NCBI RefSeq assembly: GCF_028736035.1
Contig: NZ_CP117866.1
Coordinates: 2,852,001 to 2,916,000 of the forward strand
Direction of reading: 5' to 3'
DNA length: 64,000 bases
Source of the DNA: Streptomyces sp. T12
Lineage (GTDB): Bacteria > Actinomycetota > Actinomycetes > Streptomycetales > Streptomycetaceae
Shown here: positions 33,814 to 42,404 of the stretch, piece after piece
Layout of the letters: each line of letters starts with the position of its first letter
Position numbering within the stretch: position 1 is the first letter of the stretch
The notes under the pieces: model-generated
Seen by the model: the letters and a program-made list of their open reading frames with translations, nothing else
The model's database searches: none
What the model was told of the DNA's origin: nothing
Made by a program: the position numbers and the translations under genes

Positions 33814-34461
33814 ATGGAGTCCTTCTCGACACTCATCCGGACCGCGTCCCATGAACAGCACGTGGAGGCCGAGACCTCGACGTTCATGAGCGACCTGCTC
33901 GGCGGACGGCTCGGCGTGGACGCGTACGCGCGCTACACCGAGCAGCTGTGGTTCGTGTACGAGGCGCTGGAGACCGGCACCGAGCGGCTGACGTCGGACC
34001 CGGTGGCCGGTCCGTTCATCCAGCCGAAGCTGTTCCGGCTGGCGTCACTGGAGCGGGACCTGGCGCATCTGCGGGGTCCGAACTGGCGGGCGGGGGTGTC
34101 GGCACTGCCGGCGACCCGGGCCTACGCGGACCGCGTGCGGGAGTGCGCCCACGACTGGCCGGCCGGGTACATCGCCCACCACTACACCCGCTACCTCGGC
34201 GACCTCTCCGGCGGCCAGATCATCCGCGACAAGGCGGAGAAGACCTGGGGCTTCGCACGCAAGGGCGACGGGGTCCGCTTCTACGTCTTCGAGGAGATCG
34301 CCAACCCGGCGGCGTTCAAGCGGAGTTACCGCGAACTGCTGGACGCGGTGCGGGCGGACGACCTGGAGAAGCAGCGGATCGTGGCGGAGTGCAAGAGGGC
34401 GTTCGCGCTGAACACGGCGGTGTTCCGGGCGTTGGGCGAGGAGTTCCCGCTGTCGGCGTGA
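33814..34461 (+). CDS. hmuO: Haem oxygenase (biliverdin-producing)
   Basis: 215-aa all-helical HO that opens haem to release Fe, CO and biliverdin. The proximal haem-His helix is LIRTASHEQHVEAE near residue 13-15, and the distal helix carries YLGDLSGGQIIRDKA with the family GDLSGG bend. Tyr and Arg residues of HAHHYTRYLGD-type spacing (IAHHYTRYLGD) are present. Length is normal. It is preceded by a strong iron box and lies near HmuU-HmuV, supporting a role in extracting iron from imported haem. Confidence 0.92.
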   Translation: MESFSTLIRTASHEQHVEAETSTFMSDLLGGRLGVDAYARYTEQLWFVYEALETGTERLTSDPVAGPFIQPKLFRLASLERDLAHLRGPNWRAGVSALPATRAYADRVRECAHDWPAGYIAHHYTRYLGDLSGGQIIRDKAEKTWGFARKGDGVRFYVFEEIANPAAFKRSYRELLDAVRADDLEKQRIVAECKRAFALNTAVFRALGEEFPLSA

Positions 34462-34479
34462 GGCCCGGCGCCGCCGTTC

Positions 34480-35277
34480 TCACCACGGCGGCCGGACACC
34501 GCCGCCGTCCGTCCTCCAGGTGTCCCGGGCGGTCCGCAGCCCGGCATCGGCCCGAGCCCGTACGGTGCGCGCCCGCTCCTTGGCCCCGTCGAGCGCGGGA
34601 CGGCCCGCCTCCTCGGCCTTCGCCAGGTCGGCCTCGGCCCGCCTGATCTCCGCGACGAGGTCGGCGTCGCGGCGCTGCAGGTCCCGGCTGAACTCCTCGT
34701 GCTTCACCACCTGGTTGTGGATGGCCTCGACCAGGGCGTCCGCGGCGATCTCCTGGTGCCGTGGGTAGGGCTGACTTCGCCTGGTGCCGTCCGGCCGTGC
34801 CACCCGGATGTAGACGTGATCCTGGGAGCAGTCGAGTTTCACGGTGACGCCGGCCAGCGGCAACCGCTCGTCGACCGCTTTCCTGGGCTCGCCCTGCCCC
34901 TCGGCGGCCTCCTCCTTCAGGAACAACAGCTCGTGCTCAAGGAGTCCCAGCGGCCACAGCCACAGCTCCGGCTTCACCTCTTGGCCCGAGCCCTGCCGGG
35001 GCAGCTCCTCCCGTGCCCTGCTCAGTTCCTGAACACGCCGCTGGAAGGGCTCGATGCCGTCCGCGAAGCCGCGTTCGGCCTCCGCGACGATGCGGGCGGC
35101 CGTGTCCCGCCCCGTCCGCCGAGCTCTGCGCGCCTTGGCCAGCGCCTGCCGCTCCGGGCGATGCCTGGAGTCGGGGCAGCCGTACCGCCACTTGCTCGGG
35201 AGGAACGGATAGTGGGCGTACCACACGAGGAATCCGCCCACGACGACGCACAACAGCAGCGCGACCCAGCCGTCCAC
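34480..35277 (-). CDS. Membrane-anchored coiled-coil protein, unknown
   Basis: 265 aa from a GTG start. One N-terminal helix (VDGWVALLLCVVVGGFLVWY) then a cytoplasmic or external body with a central PELWLWPLGLLEHELLFLKE segment and a C-terminal charged heptad stretch (EIRRAEADLAKAEEAGRPAL then GAKERARTVRARADAGLRTA) likely to form coiled coil. A longer upstream reading overlaps phzF and is rejected. Function unknown. The start is inferred from the hydrophobic anchor beginning immediately. Confidence 0.65.
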   Translation of the reverse strand: MDGWVALLLCVVVGGFLVWYAHYPFLPSKWRYGCPDSRHRPERQALAKARRARRTGRDTAARIVAEAERGFADGIEPFQRRVQELSRAREELPRQGSGQEVKPELWLWPLGLLEHELLFLKEEAAEGQGEPRKAVDERLPLAGVTVKLDCSQDHVYIRVARPDGTRRSQPYPRHQEIAADALVEAIHNQVVKHEEFSRDLQRRDADLVAEIRRAEADLAKAEEAGRPALDGAKERARTVRARADAGLRTARDTWRTDGGGVRPPW

Positions 35278-35345
35278 CGGTTCCCCCCAGCGCCCGCCCC
35301 GACAACGGGCCCAGTGTGGCGGCATCCGGTGGTCCGCACCAGGTG

Positions 35346-35990
35346 TCAGCGCTCCAGCACCACGCGCCCGCCGACCTCGACCCACCCGCCCGGCTGCGGC
35401 GCCGTGAGGATCTGGGACCCGGCTCCCTGCGTGATGTTGAGGGCGCGTCCCAGGCGGTCGGTGAGCAGCAGCGCCGCCGCGCCGGTCGCCTCGTCCTCCT
35501 CGATGCCGTCGTCCCGGCCGGGGAAGCCGCGGGCCCGGATACGTCCGGCCGCCTCGTCCTCCCACGCCCAGGCGTAGATCCACTCACCAGGTGGCGGTAC
35601 GTCCAGGTCATCCACCTGGGCGGCCGTCGCGTACTGCCGCAGGGTGCGCGGCGGGGCCCACTCCGCACGCGCCTCGATCCAGCTGAACTCCCCGTCCAGC
35701 CGCGCGCCCACCACGCCCGCAGGTGTGACCAGTTCGGGCACGTCGAGCAGCCAGGCCGTACCGACGCAGGGGTGACCGGCGAAGGGCAACCGCAGGGTCG
35801 GTGTGTAGATGTCGATGACCCCGCGCTCGGGGTCGTCCACGAACACGGTCTCGCTGAAGCCGAGCTTCCCTGCGAACGCCTGCCGGTCGCTCCGCTCGGG
35901 GATCACGGAGCCCTCGCGGACGACGCCGAGTTCGTTGCCGTATCCACCGCTCGGCCCGCAGAAGACGCGGAGGACGTCGTAGTCAGTCAC
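35346..35990 (-). CDS. PhzF-family isomerase/epimerase-like protein
   Basis: 214 aa, shorter than typical PhzF proteins (about 260-290). Family words include VFCGPSGGYGNELGVV near the start, GFSETVFVD with the catalytic-loop Glu, LPFAGHPCVGTAWLL and EDEATGAAALLLTDRLG. The chain has the two-lobed diaminopimelate-epimerase-like layout, but the first lobe is abbreviated. The reaction is unknown. It overlaps the upstream gene by eight bases, so the two are cotranslated. Confidence 0.85.
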   Translation of the reverse strand: MTDYDVLRVFCGPSGGYGNELGVVREGSVIPERSDRQAFAGKLGFSETVFVDDPERGVIDIYTPTLRLPFAGHPCVGTAWLLDVPELVTPAGVVGARLDGEFSWIEARAEWAPPRTLRQYATAAQVDDLDVPPPGEWIYAWAWEDEAAGRIRARGFPGRDDGIEEDEATGAAALLLTDRLGRALNITQGAGSQILTAPQPGGWVEVGGRVVLER

Positions 35991-36870
35991 GGGGGAATTG
36001 AAACATCACGCGGGCGGCGAGGTCGTCCCAGGTGGCGGCTCCGCCGGGGAGAGGCAGGAGGGGAGTGCGGAGCCCGCCGTAGGGCAGCGAGGCGATCGTG
36101 TCGGCGTACGCCCGTTCCATGGTGGCCCGTTGGCGTTCCGTGGCCGGATCGTCGGGGCGCGCCGTCAGCTGTCGCATGCGGTGCTCATGTCCCTCGGTCA
36201 CCTCTTCGGCCGCCCGCCGCCAGTCCTCCTCGTCGGACACCTGGCTCAGCTCCACGCACTGCGGCGTCCGCTCCTCCGCGAGCGCCGCCACCGCCCGGTC
36301 GTGGCCGTCGAGGATCAGCCAGCCGTCGAGGAAGGTCACCCACCACAGCAGGACGGGCGCGAGCGTGCCCTCCCGGGCGTGCTTGCGGTACGCCTTCACG
36401 CGCCCGGCATCCGGTGGGGAGAGCGGGCGCAGGGGGAGAACTCCGTGCCAGCCGCCGCCGCAGTACAGCTCCAGACGGCCGGCCGGCCAGTCCCGTACGA
36501 AGTCCTCGGTCCAGATACCCGGCGGGAAACCGTTCCGGCGGGCCAGCTCCCAGCGTCCGTCCCGCAAGGGCGTCCCGTCCGCCTCCTCCAGCCAACGTGC
36601 GTACTGGTGCGGCCAGTTGACGGACGATCGCATGGCCGCCGAACGCAGCGGCGGCAAAGGTGAGCGGTAGCCGTCGAGGCGGTGCAGATACAGCTCCGGG
36701 CAGCAGCCCTCGCCCGCCGACCGGCCCAGCAGGACGGGCCGCTCCCCCTGCCTCAGCAGTATCCGGCCGTCGCCCACCGTCTCGAAGCGCAACGCCGACG
36801 GGCCGGTACGGCCCTCCACGTTCAGCACGAGCCGTCCCGGCCCCAGCAGTTCCCTGTGCCCCCTGTCCAT
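35983..36870 (-). CDS. Uncharacterised protein with ParB/nuclease-like DGHDR motif
   Basis: 295 aa. Recognisable words are FLDGWLILDGHDRAVAALAE (residues about 190-210, resembling the ParB-like nuclease motif), and several Trp-rich stretches (NWPHQYARWLEE; GGGWHGVLPLRPLSPP). No signal peptide. Function unknown. The ATG at 36870 is used; an upstream ATG at 36930 would run up to the iron box. The 8-bp overlap with the PhzF-like gene makes an operon. Whether the iron box at 36933 also influences this divergent pair is open. Confidence 0.65.
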   Translation of the reverse strand: MDRGHRELLGPGRLVLNVEGRTGPSALRFETVGDGRILLRQGERPVLLGRSAGEGCCPELYLHRLDGYRSPLPPLRSAAMRSSVNWPHQYARWLEEADGTPLRDGRWELARRNGFPPGIWTEDFVRDWPAGRLELYCGGGWHGVLPLRPLSPPDAGRVKAYRKHAREGTLAPVLLWWVTFLDGWLILDGHDRAVAALAEERTPQCVELSQVSDEEDWRRAAEEVTEGHEHRMRQLTARPDDPATERQRATMERAYADTIASLPYGGLRTPLLPLPGGAATWDDLAARVMFQFPRD

Positions 36871-36932
36871 GAGGACAGTCTGGCGCCTGCGTCCGCCGCC
36901 GCTGCCCGCGGTCGACATGGACGGTGGCAAGA

Positions 36933-36951
36933 GAAGGTAAGGCTAACCTAA
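36933..36951. promoter_or_regulatory. Iron box before hmuU
   Basis: GAAGGTAAGGCTAACCTAA matches the actinobacterial iron box with its right arm perfect. It ends 36 bp before the permease ATG and 62 bp from the divergent gene start, so it may control both sides. Confidence 0.88.
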
Positions 36952-36987
36952 TCTTTACCCATCAGGAGCTTGCGAGGGGGATACGGC

Positions 36988-38076
36988 ATGACCGTACTGG
37001 AGAAGGCCGCGCCCGAAGCCGTGGCCACAGCGCCGCCGCCCCGCAGACGGCACACCACCGCCTGGCTGTTGACCGTCGGCATGAGCGCCGCCCTCCTCGC
37101 CCTCGTCCCGGTCGCCGCCGGGATCGGCGCCTACCCGATCCCGGTCGGGGACGTCCTCGCCTCCGTGCAGCACAGAGTCGGCCTCGGTGGCGGCGAGTTG
37201 GACCGGGTCGCCGAGTCGGTGCTGTGGAACGTCCGCTTCCCGCGGATCGTGCTCGCGCTGCTCATCGGAGCCTCGCTGGGCTGCGCCGGAGCGCTGATGC
37301 AGGGCGTGTTCGGCAATCCGCTGGCCGAGCCGAGCACCATCGGCGTCTCCCTGGGCGCGGCGGTCGGAGCGGTGGCCGCCATCTCGCTCGGGCTGACCTT
37401 CCTCGGCAACTGGACGCTCCCCGCGATGGCCTTCGTCGCCGGGCTGGGCACCGTGCTGCTGGTGTACGCGATGTCCCGCTCGGGCGGCCGTACGGAGGTC
37501 GTGACCCTGATCCTCATGGGCATCGCCGTCAACGCCTTCGCCGGGGCGCTCATCGGCCTGTTCATCTTCCTCGCGGACACGGCCGCGGTGAACCAGATCA
37601 CCTTCTGGCAGCTCGGCTCCCTCGCCCAGTCCACCTGGCCCAAGGTGACGGCGGTCCTGCCCTGCGCGGCCGTGGGGCTGGTGGTGGCGCCGCTGTACGC
37701 CCGCCGCCTGGACCTGCTCGCGCTCGGCGACCGGCCCGCGCGGCATCTGGGGGTGGACGTGGAGCGGATGCGGATCGCGCTGATCCTGGTGGTCGCCCTG
37801 CTGACGGCCGCGGCGGTCAGTGTCTCCGGGGTCATCGGGTTCATCGGCCTCGTCGTGCCGCACCTGCTGCGCATGGCCGCGGGGCCCGGGCACCGGTTCC
37901 TCATTCCGGGCAGCGCGCTGGGCGGGGCGGTGGTGCTGCTCGCGGCGGATCTCGCCGCACGGACCGTGGCGGCGCCGGCGGAGTTGCCGCTCGGTGTCCT
38001 TACGGCCCTGCTGGGCAGCCCGTTCTTCTTCTGGCTGCTGCGCAGGACTCGGCGCCGGCAAGGGGGTTGGGCCTAG
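36988..38076 (+). CDS. hmuU: FecCD-family haem/siderophore ABC permease (HmuU-like)
   Basis: 362-aa permease with about ten helices. Motifs: NVRFPRIVLALLIGASLGCA (FecCD start), GALMQGVFGNPLAEPSTIG, FWQLGSLAQSTW and the ATPase-coupling loop SGVIGFIGLVVPHLLRMAAG. GAGGGG precedes the ATG. Assignment to haem rather than a siderophore rests on the nearby haem oxygenase and the HmuV-like ATPase; it is moderately sure. No substrate-binding lipoprotein gene precedes it. Confidence 0.85.
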   Translation: MTVLEKAAPEAVATAPPPRRRHTTAWLLTVGMSAALLALVPVAAGIGAYPIPVGDVLASVQHRVGLGGGELDRVAESVLWNVRFPRIVLALLIGASLGCAGALMQGVFGNPLAEPSTIGVSLGAAVGAVAAISLGLTFLGNWTLPAMAFVAGLGTVLLVYAMSRSGGRTEVVTLILMGIAVNAFAGALIGLFIFLADTAAVNQITFWQLGSLAQSTWPKVTAVLPCAAVGLVVAPLYARRLDLLALGDRPARHLGVDVERMRIALILVVALLTAAAVSVSGVIGFIGLVVPHLLRMAAGPGHRFLIPGSALGGAVVLLAADLAARTVAAPAELPLGVLTALLGSPFFFWLLRRTRRRQGGWA

Positions 38077-38126
38077 CCCAACAGCGTCCAGCGCCCCCCA
38101 CCCCCGTCACCTCAAGGAACCCTGCC

Positions 38127-38945
38127 GTGAGACTCCTCCGCCCCCGCCCCACCCCTCCCGCACCCGTCGAACCCGGAGACGTCCTCGCCGAGGCCGAGGA
38201 CCTCCACGTCCGGCTCGGCGCCCGCGAGGTGCTCCACGGCGTCTGCGTCACCGTCCGCGCCGGCGAAGTCCTGGCCCTCGTCGGACCCAACGGCGCCGGA
38301 AAGTCCACCCTGCTGAGCGCGCTGGCCGCCGACCTCCCGGCCACCGAAGGCGTCGTGCGGGTCCACGGGCGCCCGGTGGCCGAGTGGTCCGCCCCCGAGC
38401 TCGCCCTGCGCCGTGCGGTCCTGCCGCAGTCGGCGACGCTCTCCTTCCCCTTCACGGTGGAGGACGTCGTACGGATGGGCCGCGCGCCCCACGCCACCTC
38501 GCCCACTCAGGACGACCTGGCCGTGGCCGAGGCGATGGCCGCCACCGAGGTGACCGCCTTCGCCGTACGGCCGTTCTCCGCGCTCAGCGGCGGCGAGCGG
38601 GCCCGGGTCGCGCTCGCCCGGGTGCTGGCCCAGCGGGCGCCGCTGCTGCTGCTCGACGAGCCGACGGCGGCCCTCGACCTCAAACACCAGGAACTGGTGC
38701 TGCGGTTGTGCCGGGAGCGGGCGCGGGCCGGGGACGCGGTCGTGGTCGTCCTCCACGATCTGGGGCTCGCGGCGGCCTACGCGCACCGGGTCGCCGTCCT
38801 GCGCGCCGGGCGGGTCGCGGCGGACGGGCCGCCCGCCGAGGTCTTCTCCGAGCGGCTGCTGTCGGAGGTGTACGACCAGCCGGTCGAAGTGCTTTCGCAC
38901 CCTCGAACGGGAGGGCTATTGGTGACCCCGCTACGCAACCTTTGA
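38127..38945 (+). CDS. hmuV: Haem ABC transporter ATPase (HmuV-like)
   Basis: 272 aa. Walker A VGPNGAGKSTL near residue 54, signature LSGGERARVALARVLA, Walker B LLLLDEPTAALD and switch VVLHDLGLAAAYAH. The HmuV-like wording VLPQSATLSFPFTVEDVVRM is typical of haem-import ATPases. GTG start 50 bp after hmuU, so one transcript is likely. Completes the importer membrane part with HmuU. Confidence 0.88.
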   Translation: MRLLRPRPTPPAPVEPGDVLAEAEDLHVRLGAREVLHGVCVTVRAGEVLALVGPNGAGKSTLLSALAADLPATEGVVRVHGRPVAEWSAPELALRRAVLPQSATLSFPFTVEDVVRMGRAPHATSPTQDDLAVAEAMAATEVTAFAVRPFSALSGGERARVALARVLAQRAPLLLLDEPTAALDLKHQELVLRLCRERARAGDAVVVVLHDLGLAAAYAHRVAVLRAGRVAADGPPAEVFSERLLSEVYDQPVEVLSHPRTGGLLVTPLRNL

Positions 38946-39003
38946 CTTTCCTTTGACTTATCCATGGGCACGTTTTTGGCCACTTAGGCGATCCTTATCT
39001 GCG

Positions 39004-39022
39004 TTAGGCAAGCCTCACCTTG
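39004..39022. promoter_or_regulatory. Iron box before the efeOBU operon
   Basis: TTAGGCAAGCCTCACCTTG matches the iron-box consensus at about 13 of 19 positions, weaker than the two other boxes here. It ends 51 bp before the efeO ATG. Confidence 0.75.
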
Positions 39023-39073
39023 CTGCAATGTGAGGCCCGTCACGCACACTTTCGGCCATCTCCTGGAGCCTTC

Positions 39074-40216
39074 ATGCGAGCCAGACTCTCCGTCACCACT
39101 GCCATAGCCACCGCGGCGGCTCTGGCCGCCGTCACGGGGTGCACCGAGAAGGGCAGCTCGGCGGGTGGCGACCGGGTCGTCAACGTGACCGCGACGGACG
39201 ACAAGTGCGAGGTGTCGAAGAAGGAGTTTCCGGCCGGGCACGTCGAACTCGCCATCGAGAACAAGGGCTCCAAGGTCACCGAGGTCTACGTCCTCTTCCC
39301 GGACGACCGCATCGTCACCGAGCGCGAGAACATCGGCCCCGGCACCAAGCAGACCGTCACCGCCGAGGTGAAGGCGGGCGACTACACCATCGCCTGCAAG
39401 CCCGGTATGAAGGGCGAGGGCATCCGGCAGGCCGTCAAGGCCACCGGCAAGGGCACGGCCGCCAAGCGTGACCCGCGGCTGGACAAGGCCGTCGCCGCCT
39501 ACCGCGAGTACGCGCAGGCGCAGGCCGACGAGACGCTGCCGAAGGCGGAGGCGTTCGCCAAGGCCGTCAAGGACGGCGACGTCGAGGCCGCGAAGAAGGC
39601 CTACGCCCCCTCCCGCATCGGCTGGGAGCGCACCGAGCCCGTCGCCGAGTCCTTCGGCGACATCGACCCGAAGGTCGACCTCCGCGAGGACGGTCTGAAG
39701 GGCGGCCAGAAGTGGACCGGCTGGCACCGGCTGGAGAAGTCCCTCTGGCAGGACAAGAAGATCACCGCTGAGGACAAGACCCTCGCCGACCAGCTCATCA
39801 CCGACCTGAAGGACTGGCAGAACCGGGTCGGCAAGGCCGAGATCACCCCGACCTCCATGGCCAACGGCGCCAAGGAACTCCTCGACGAGGTCGCCACCGG
39901 CAAGGTCACCGGCGAGGAGGAGCGCTACTCGCACACCGACCTCGTCGACTTCAAGGCCAACGTCGAGGGCGCCCAGCAGGCCTACGAGCTGCTGAAGCCC
40001 GTCGCCAAGGAGAACGACGCGGCGCTGGTCACCGAGCTCGACAAGCAGTTCGCAGGGCTGAACACGCTGCTCGACAAGTACCGCGCGGACAAGTCGTCCT
40101 ACGACTTCACCTCGTACGACAAGGTCGGCGAGGCCGACCGCAAGGACCTGTCGGACGGCGTCAACTCCCTCGCGGAGCCGCTGTCCAAGCTCGCCGCAGC
40201 CGTTGTCGTGAAGTAG
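39074..40216 (+). CDS. efeO: EfeO periplasmic-type iron-binding lipoprotein
   Basis: 380 aa. Lipoprotein signal with lipobox AAVTGC (Cys about residue 23), an N-terminal cupredoxin-like domain (residues 30-130, with VTATDDKCEVSKKEFPAGHV), then the M75 imelysin domain with GWHRLEKSLW (HxxE metal site). It delivers iron to EfeU outside the membrane. Starts the efeO-efeB-efeU operon behind an iron box; gaps of 22 and 3 bp follow. Confidence 0.93.
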   Translation: MRARLSVTTAIATAAALAAVTGCTEKGSSAGGDRVVNVTATDDKCEVSKKEFPAGHVELAIENKGSKVTEVYVLFPDDRIVTERENIGPGTKQTVTAEVKAGDYTIACKPGMKGEGIRQAVKATGKGTAAKRDPRLDKAVAAYREYAQAQADETLPKAEAFAKAVKDGDVEAAKKAYAPSRIGWERTEPVAESFGDIDPKVDLREDGLKGGQKWTGWHRLEKSLWQDKKITAEDKTLADQLITDLKDWQNRVGKAEITPTSMANGAKELLDEVATGKVTGEEERYSHTDLVDFKANVEGAQQAYELLKPVAKENDAALVTELDKQFAGLNTLLDKYRADKSSYDFTSYDKVGEADRKDLSDGVNSLAEPLSKLAAAVVVK

Positions 40217-40238
40217 CGAGACCCAGGAGAACACGGTC

Positions 40239-41528
40239 ATGACCGACTCTGCCGAAGCCGCGACTTCCTCCGAGGCCGCCGCTCCCTCCCGACGTGCGCT
40301 GATCGGCTGGGGCGGTGCCGGGCTCGCGCTCGGGGCCGTCGCGGCCGGCGGTGCCGTGGCGATGGCCCGTGACGGCGACTCCGCGGACGACGCCGCCCCG
40401 GCCGGCGCCGCGACGGGCGCCGCCATCGCCTTTCACGGCGACCACCAGGCCGGTATCGCCACGCCCGTGCAGGACCGGCTGCACTTCGCCGCGTTCGACG
40501 TGAAGACCGAGGACCGCGCCGAGTTCGTGCAGATGCTGAAGGACTGGACGGCAGCCGCGCGCCGGATGACCGCCGGGCAGGCGGTCGGCGAGGGCGCGTT
40601 CGGCGGCCTGGCCGAGGCGCCGCCGGACGACACCGGCGAGGCGCTGGGCCTGAAGCCGTCGCGGCTGACGCTGACGATCGGCTTCGGACCGTCCCTGTTC
40701 GAGAAGTACGGCGAGCAGTTCGGCATCGCGGACGCCCGCCCCGAAGCCCTCGTCGAGCTGCCGAAGTTCGCGGGCGACAACCTGGACAAGAACCGCAGCG
40801 GCGGCGACCTGTGCATCCAGGCCTGCGCGGACGACCCGCAGGTCGCCGTGCACGCGATCCGCAACCTGGCCCGGATCGGCTTCGGCAAGGTCGTCATCAA
40901 GTGGTCCCAGCTCGGCTTCGGGAAGACCTCGTCCACGACCCCCGACGAGCAGACCCCGCGCAACCTCATGGGCTTCAAGGACGGCACCCGCAACATCGCG
41001 GGGACGGAGACGGACCGGCTGAAGAAGTTCGTGTGGGTGGACGGGAAGGAGGGCCCCGAGTGGATGGCCGGCGGCTCCTATCTCGTCGCCCGCCGTATCC
41101 GCATGCACATCGAGACCTGGGACCGCACCTCCCTGCAGGAGCAGGAGGACATCATCGGCCGCGACAAGGGCGAGGGCGCCCCGGTCGGCAAGGCCAAGGA
41201 GCGCGACGAGCCGTTCCTGAAGGCGATGCTGCCCGACGCGCACGTCCGGCTCGCGCACCCCCACTCCAACGACGGGGCGACGATCCTGCGCCGCGGCTAC
41301 TCCTTCACCGACGGCACCGACGGTCTGGGCCGCCTGGACGCGGGGCTGTTCTTCCTCGCCTACCAGCGCGACCCGCGCACCGGGTTCATCAAGATCCAGC
41401 GCAACCTGGCCCTGGACTCCCTCAACGAGTACATCCAGCACGTGGGTTCGGCGCTCTTCGCGGTCCCGCCCGGCGTCCGCGGCAAGGACGACTGGTGGGG
41501 CAGCTCGCTGTTCGGCAAGGAGGCGTAG
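40239..41528 (+). CDS. efeB: EfeB deferrochelatase / DyP-type haem peroxidase
   Basis: 429 aa. Twin-arginine signal with SRRALIGWGGAGLAL (residues 20-36); the DyP fold follows, with GXXDG motif MGFKDGTRN and haem-His region in the second half. It releases Fe from haem without opening the ring, or oxidises Fe(II) for uptake by EfeU. Exported folded by Tat, so haem loading is cytoplasmic. Cotranscribed between EfeO and EfeU. Confidence 0.93.
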   Translation: MTDSAEAATSSEAAAPSRRALIGWGGAGLALGAVAAGGAVAMARDGDSADDAAPAGAATGAAIAFHGDHQAGIATPVQDRLHFAAFDVKTEDRAEFVQMLKDWTAAARRMTAGQAVGEGAFGGLAEAPPDDTGEALGLKPSRLTLTIGFGPSLFEKYGEQFGIADARPEALVELPKFAGDNLDKNRSGGDLCIQACADDPQVAVHAIRNLARIGFGKVVIKWSQLGFGKTSSTTPDEQTPRNLMGFKDGTRNIAGTETDRLKKFVWVDGKEGPEWMAGGSYLVARRIRMHIETWDRTSLQEQEDIIGRDKGEGAPVGKAKERDEPFLKAMLPDAHVRLAHPHSNDGATILRRGYSFTDGTDGLGRLDAGLFFLAYQRDPRTGFIKIQRNLALDSLNEYIQHVGSALFAVPPGVRGKDDWWGSSLFGKEA

Positions 41529-41531
41529 CAG

Positions 41532-42404
41532 GTGTTCTCCAACTACCTGATCGGACTGCGCGAGGGGCTGGAGGCCAGCCTCGTCGTCTGCATCCTCATC
41601 GCCTACCTGGTCAAGACGGACCGCCGGGACGCGCTGAAGCCCATCTGGATCGGCATCGGCGTCGCCGTCGCCCTCGCGCTGGGCTTCGGCTGCGCGCTCG
41701 AATTCGGCTCGCAGGAGCTGACGTTCGAGGCGCAGGAGGCGCTCGGCGGCTCCCTGTCGCTCCTCGCGGTGGGCCTGGTGACCTGGATGGTGTTCTGGAT
41801 GCGGCGCACCGCCCGGCATCTGAAGGCCGAACTGCACGGCAAGCTGGACGCGGCCCTGCAGATGGGCACGGGCGCGCTGGTCGCGACCGCGTTCCTGGCG
41901 GTCGGCCGGGAGGGCCTGGAGACGGCCCTGTTCGTGTGGGCGTCGGTGCGCGCGGCCGGCGACGGCTCCCCGCGCCCGCTGATCGGCGTGGCCCTCGGCA
42001 TCGTCACGGCGATCGTCCTGGGTTGGCTGTTCTACCGCGGCGCCCTGCGCATCAACCTCGCCAAGTTCTTCACCTGGACCGGCGGCATGCTGGTCGTCGT
42101 GGCGGCGGGTGTGCTGGCGTACGGCTTCCACGACCTGCAGGAGGCGCGCTGGCTGCCGGGCCTGAAGAACCTGGCCTTCGACATCAGCGACACCGTCGAT
42201 CCGTCGAGTTGGTACGGCACCCTGCTGAAGGGCATCTTCAACTTCCAGCCGGACCCGACCGTCCTCCAGGTCACAGTGTGGCTGCTGTACCTGGTCCCGA
42301 CGCTCGCGCTGTTCCTGGCCCCGGTAGGGTTCGCCTCCGGGAAGGGGAAGGTGAAGGCACCTGATGAGCAGGGATCGCGGCCCTCGAAGGCTCCGCAGGC
42401 TTGA
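41532..42404 (+). CDS. efeU: EfeU/FTR1-type high-affinity iron permease
   Basis: 290-aa membrane protein with seven predicted helices and two REGLE iron motifs, GLREGLEASLVV (residue 9) and VGREGLETALFV. GTG start with AAGGAGG nine bases upstream and only three bases from the efeB stop. Transports iron with EfeO and EfeB. Its last 41 bases overlap the next gene in another frame. Confidence 0.92.
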   Translation: MFSNYLIGLREGLEASLVVCILIAYLVKTDRRDALKPIWIGIGVAVALALGFGCALEFGSQELTFEAQEALGGSLSLLAVGLVTWMVFWMRRTARHLKAELHGKLDAALQMGTGALVATAFLAVGREGLETALFVWASVRAAGDGSPRPLIGVALGIVTAIVLGWLFYRGALRINLAKFFTWTGGMLVVVAAGVLAYGFHDLQEARWLPGLKNLAFDISDTVDPSSWYGTLLKGIFNFQPDPTVLQVTVWLLYLVPTLALFLAPVGFASGKGKVKAPDEQGSRPSKAPQA

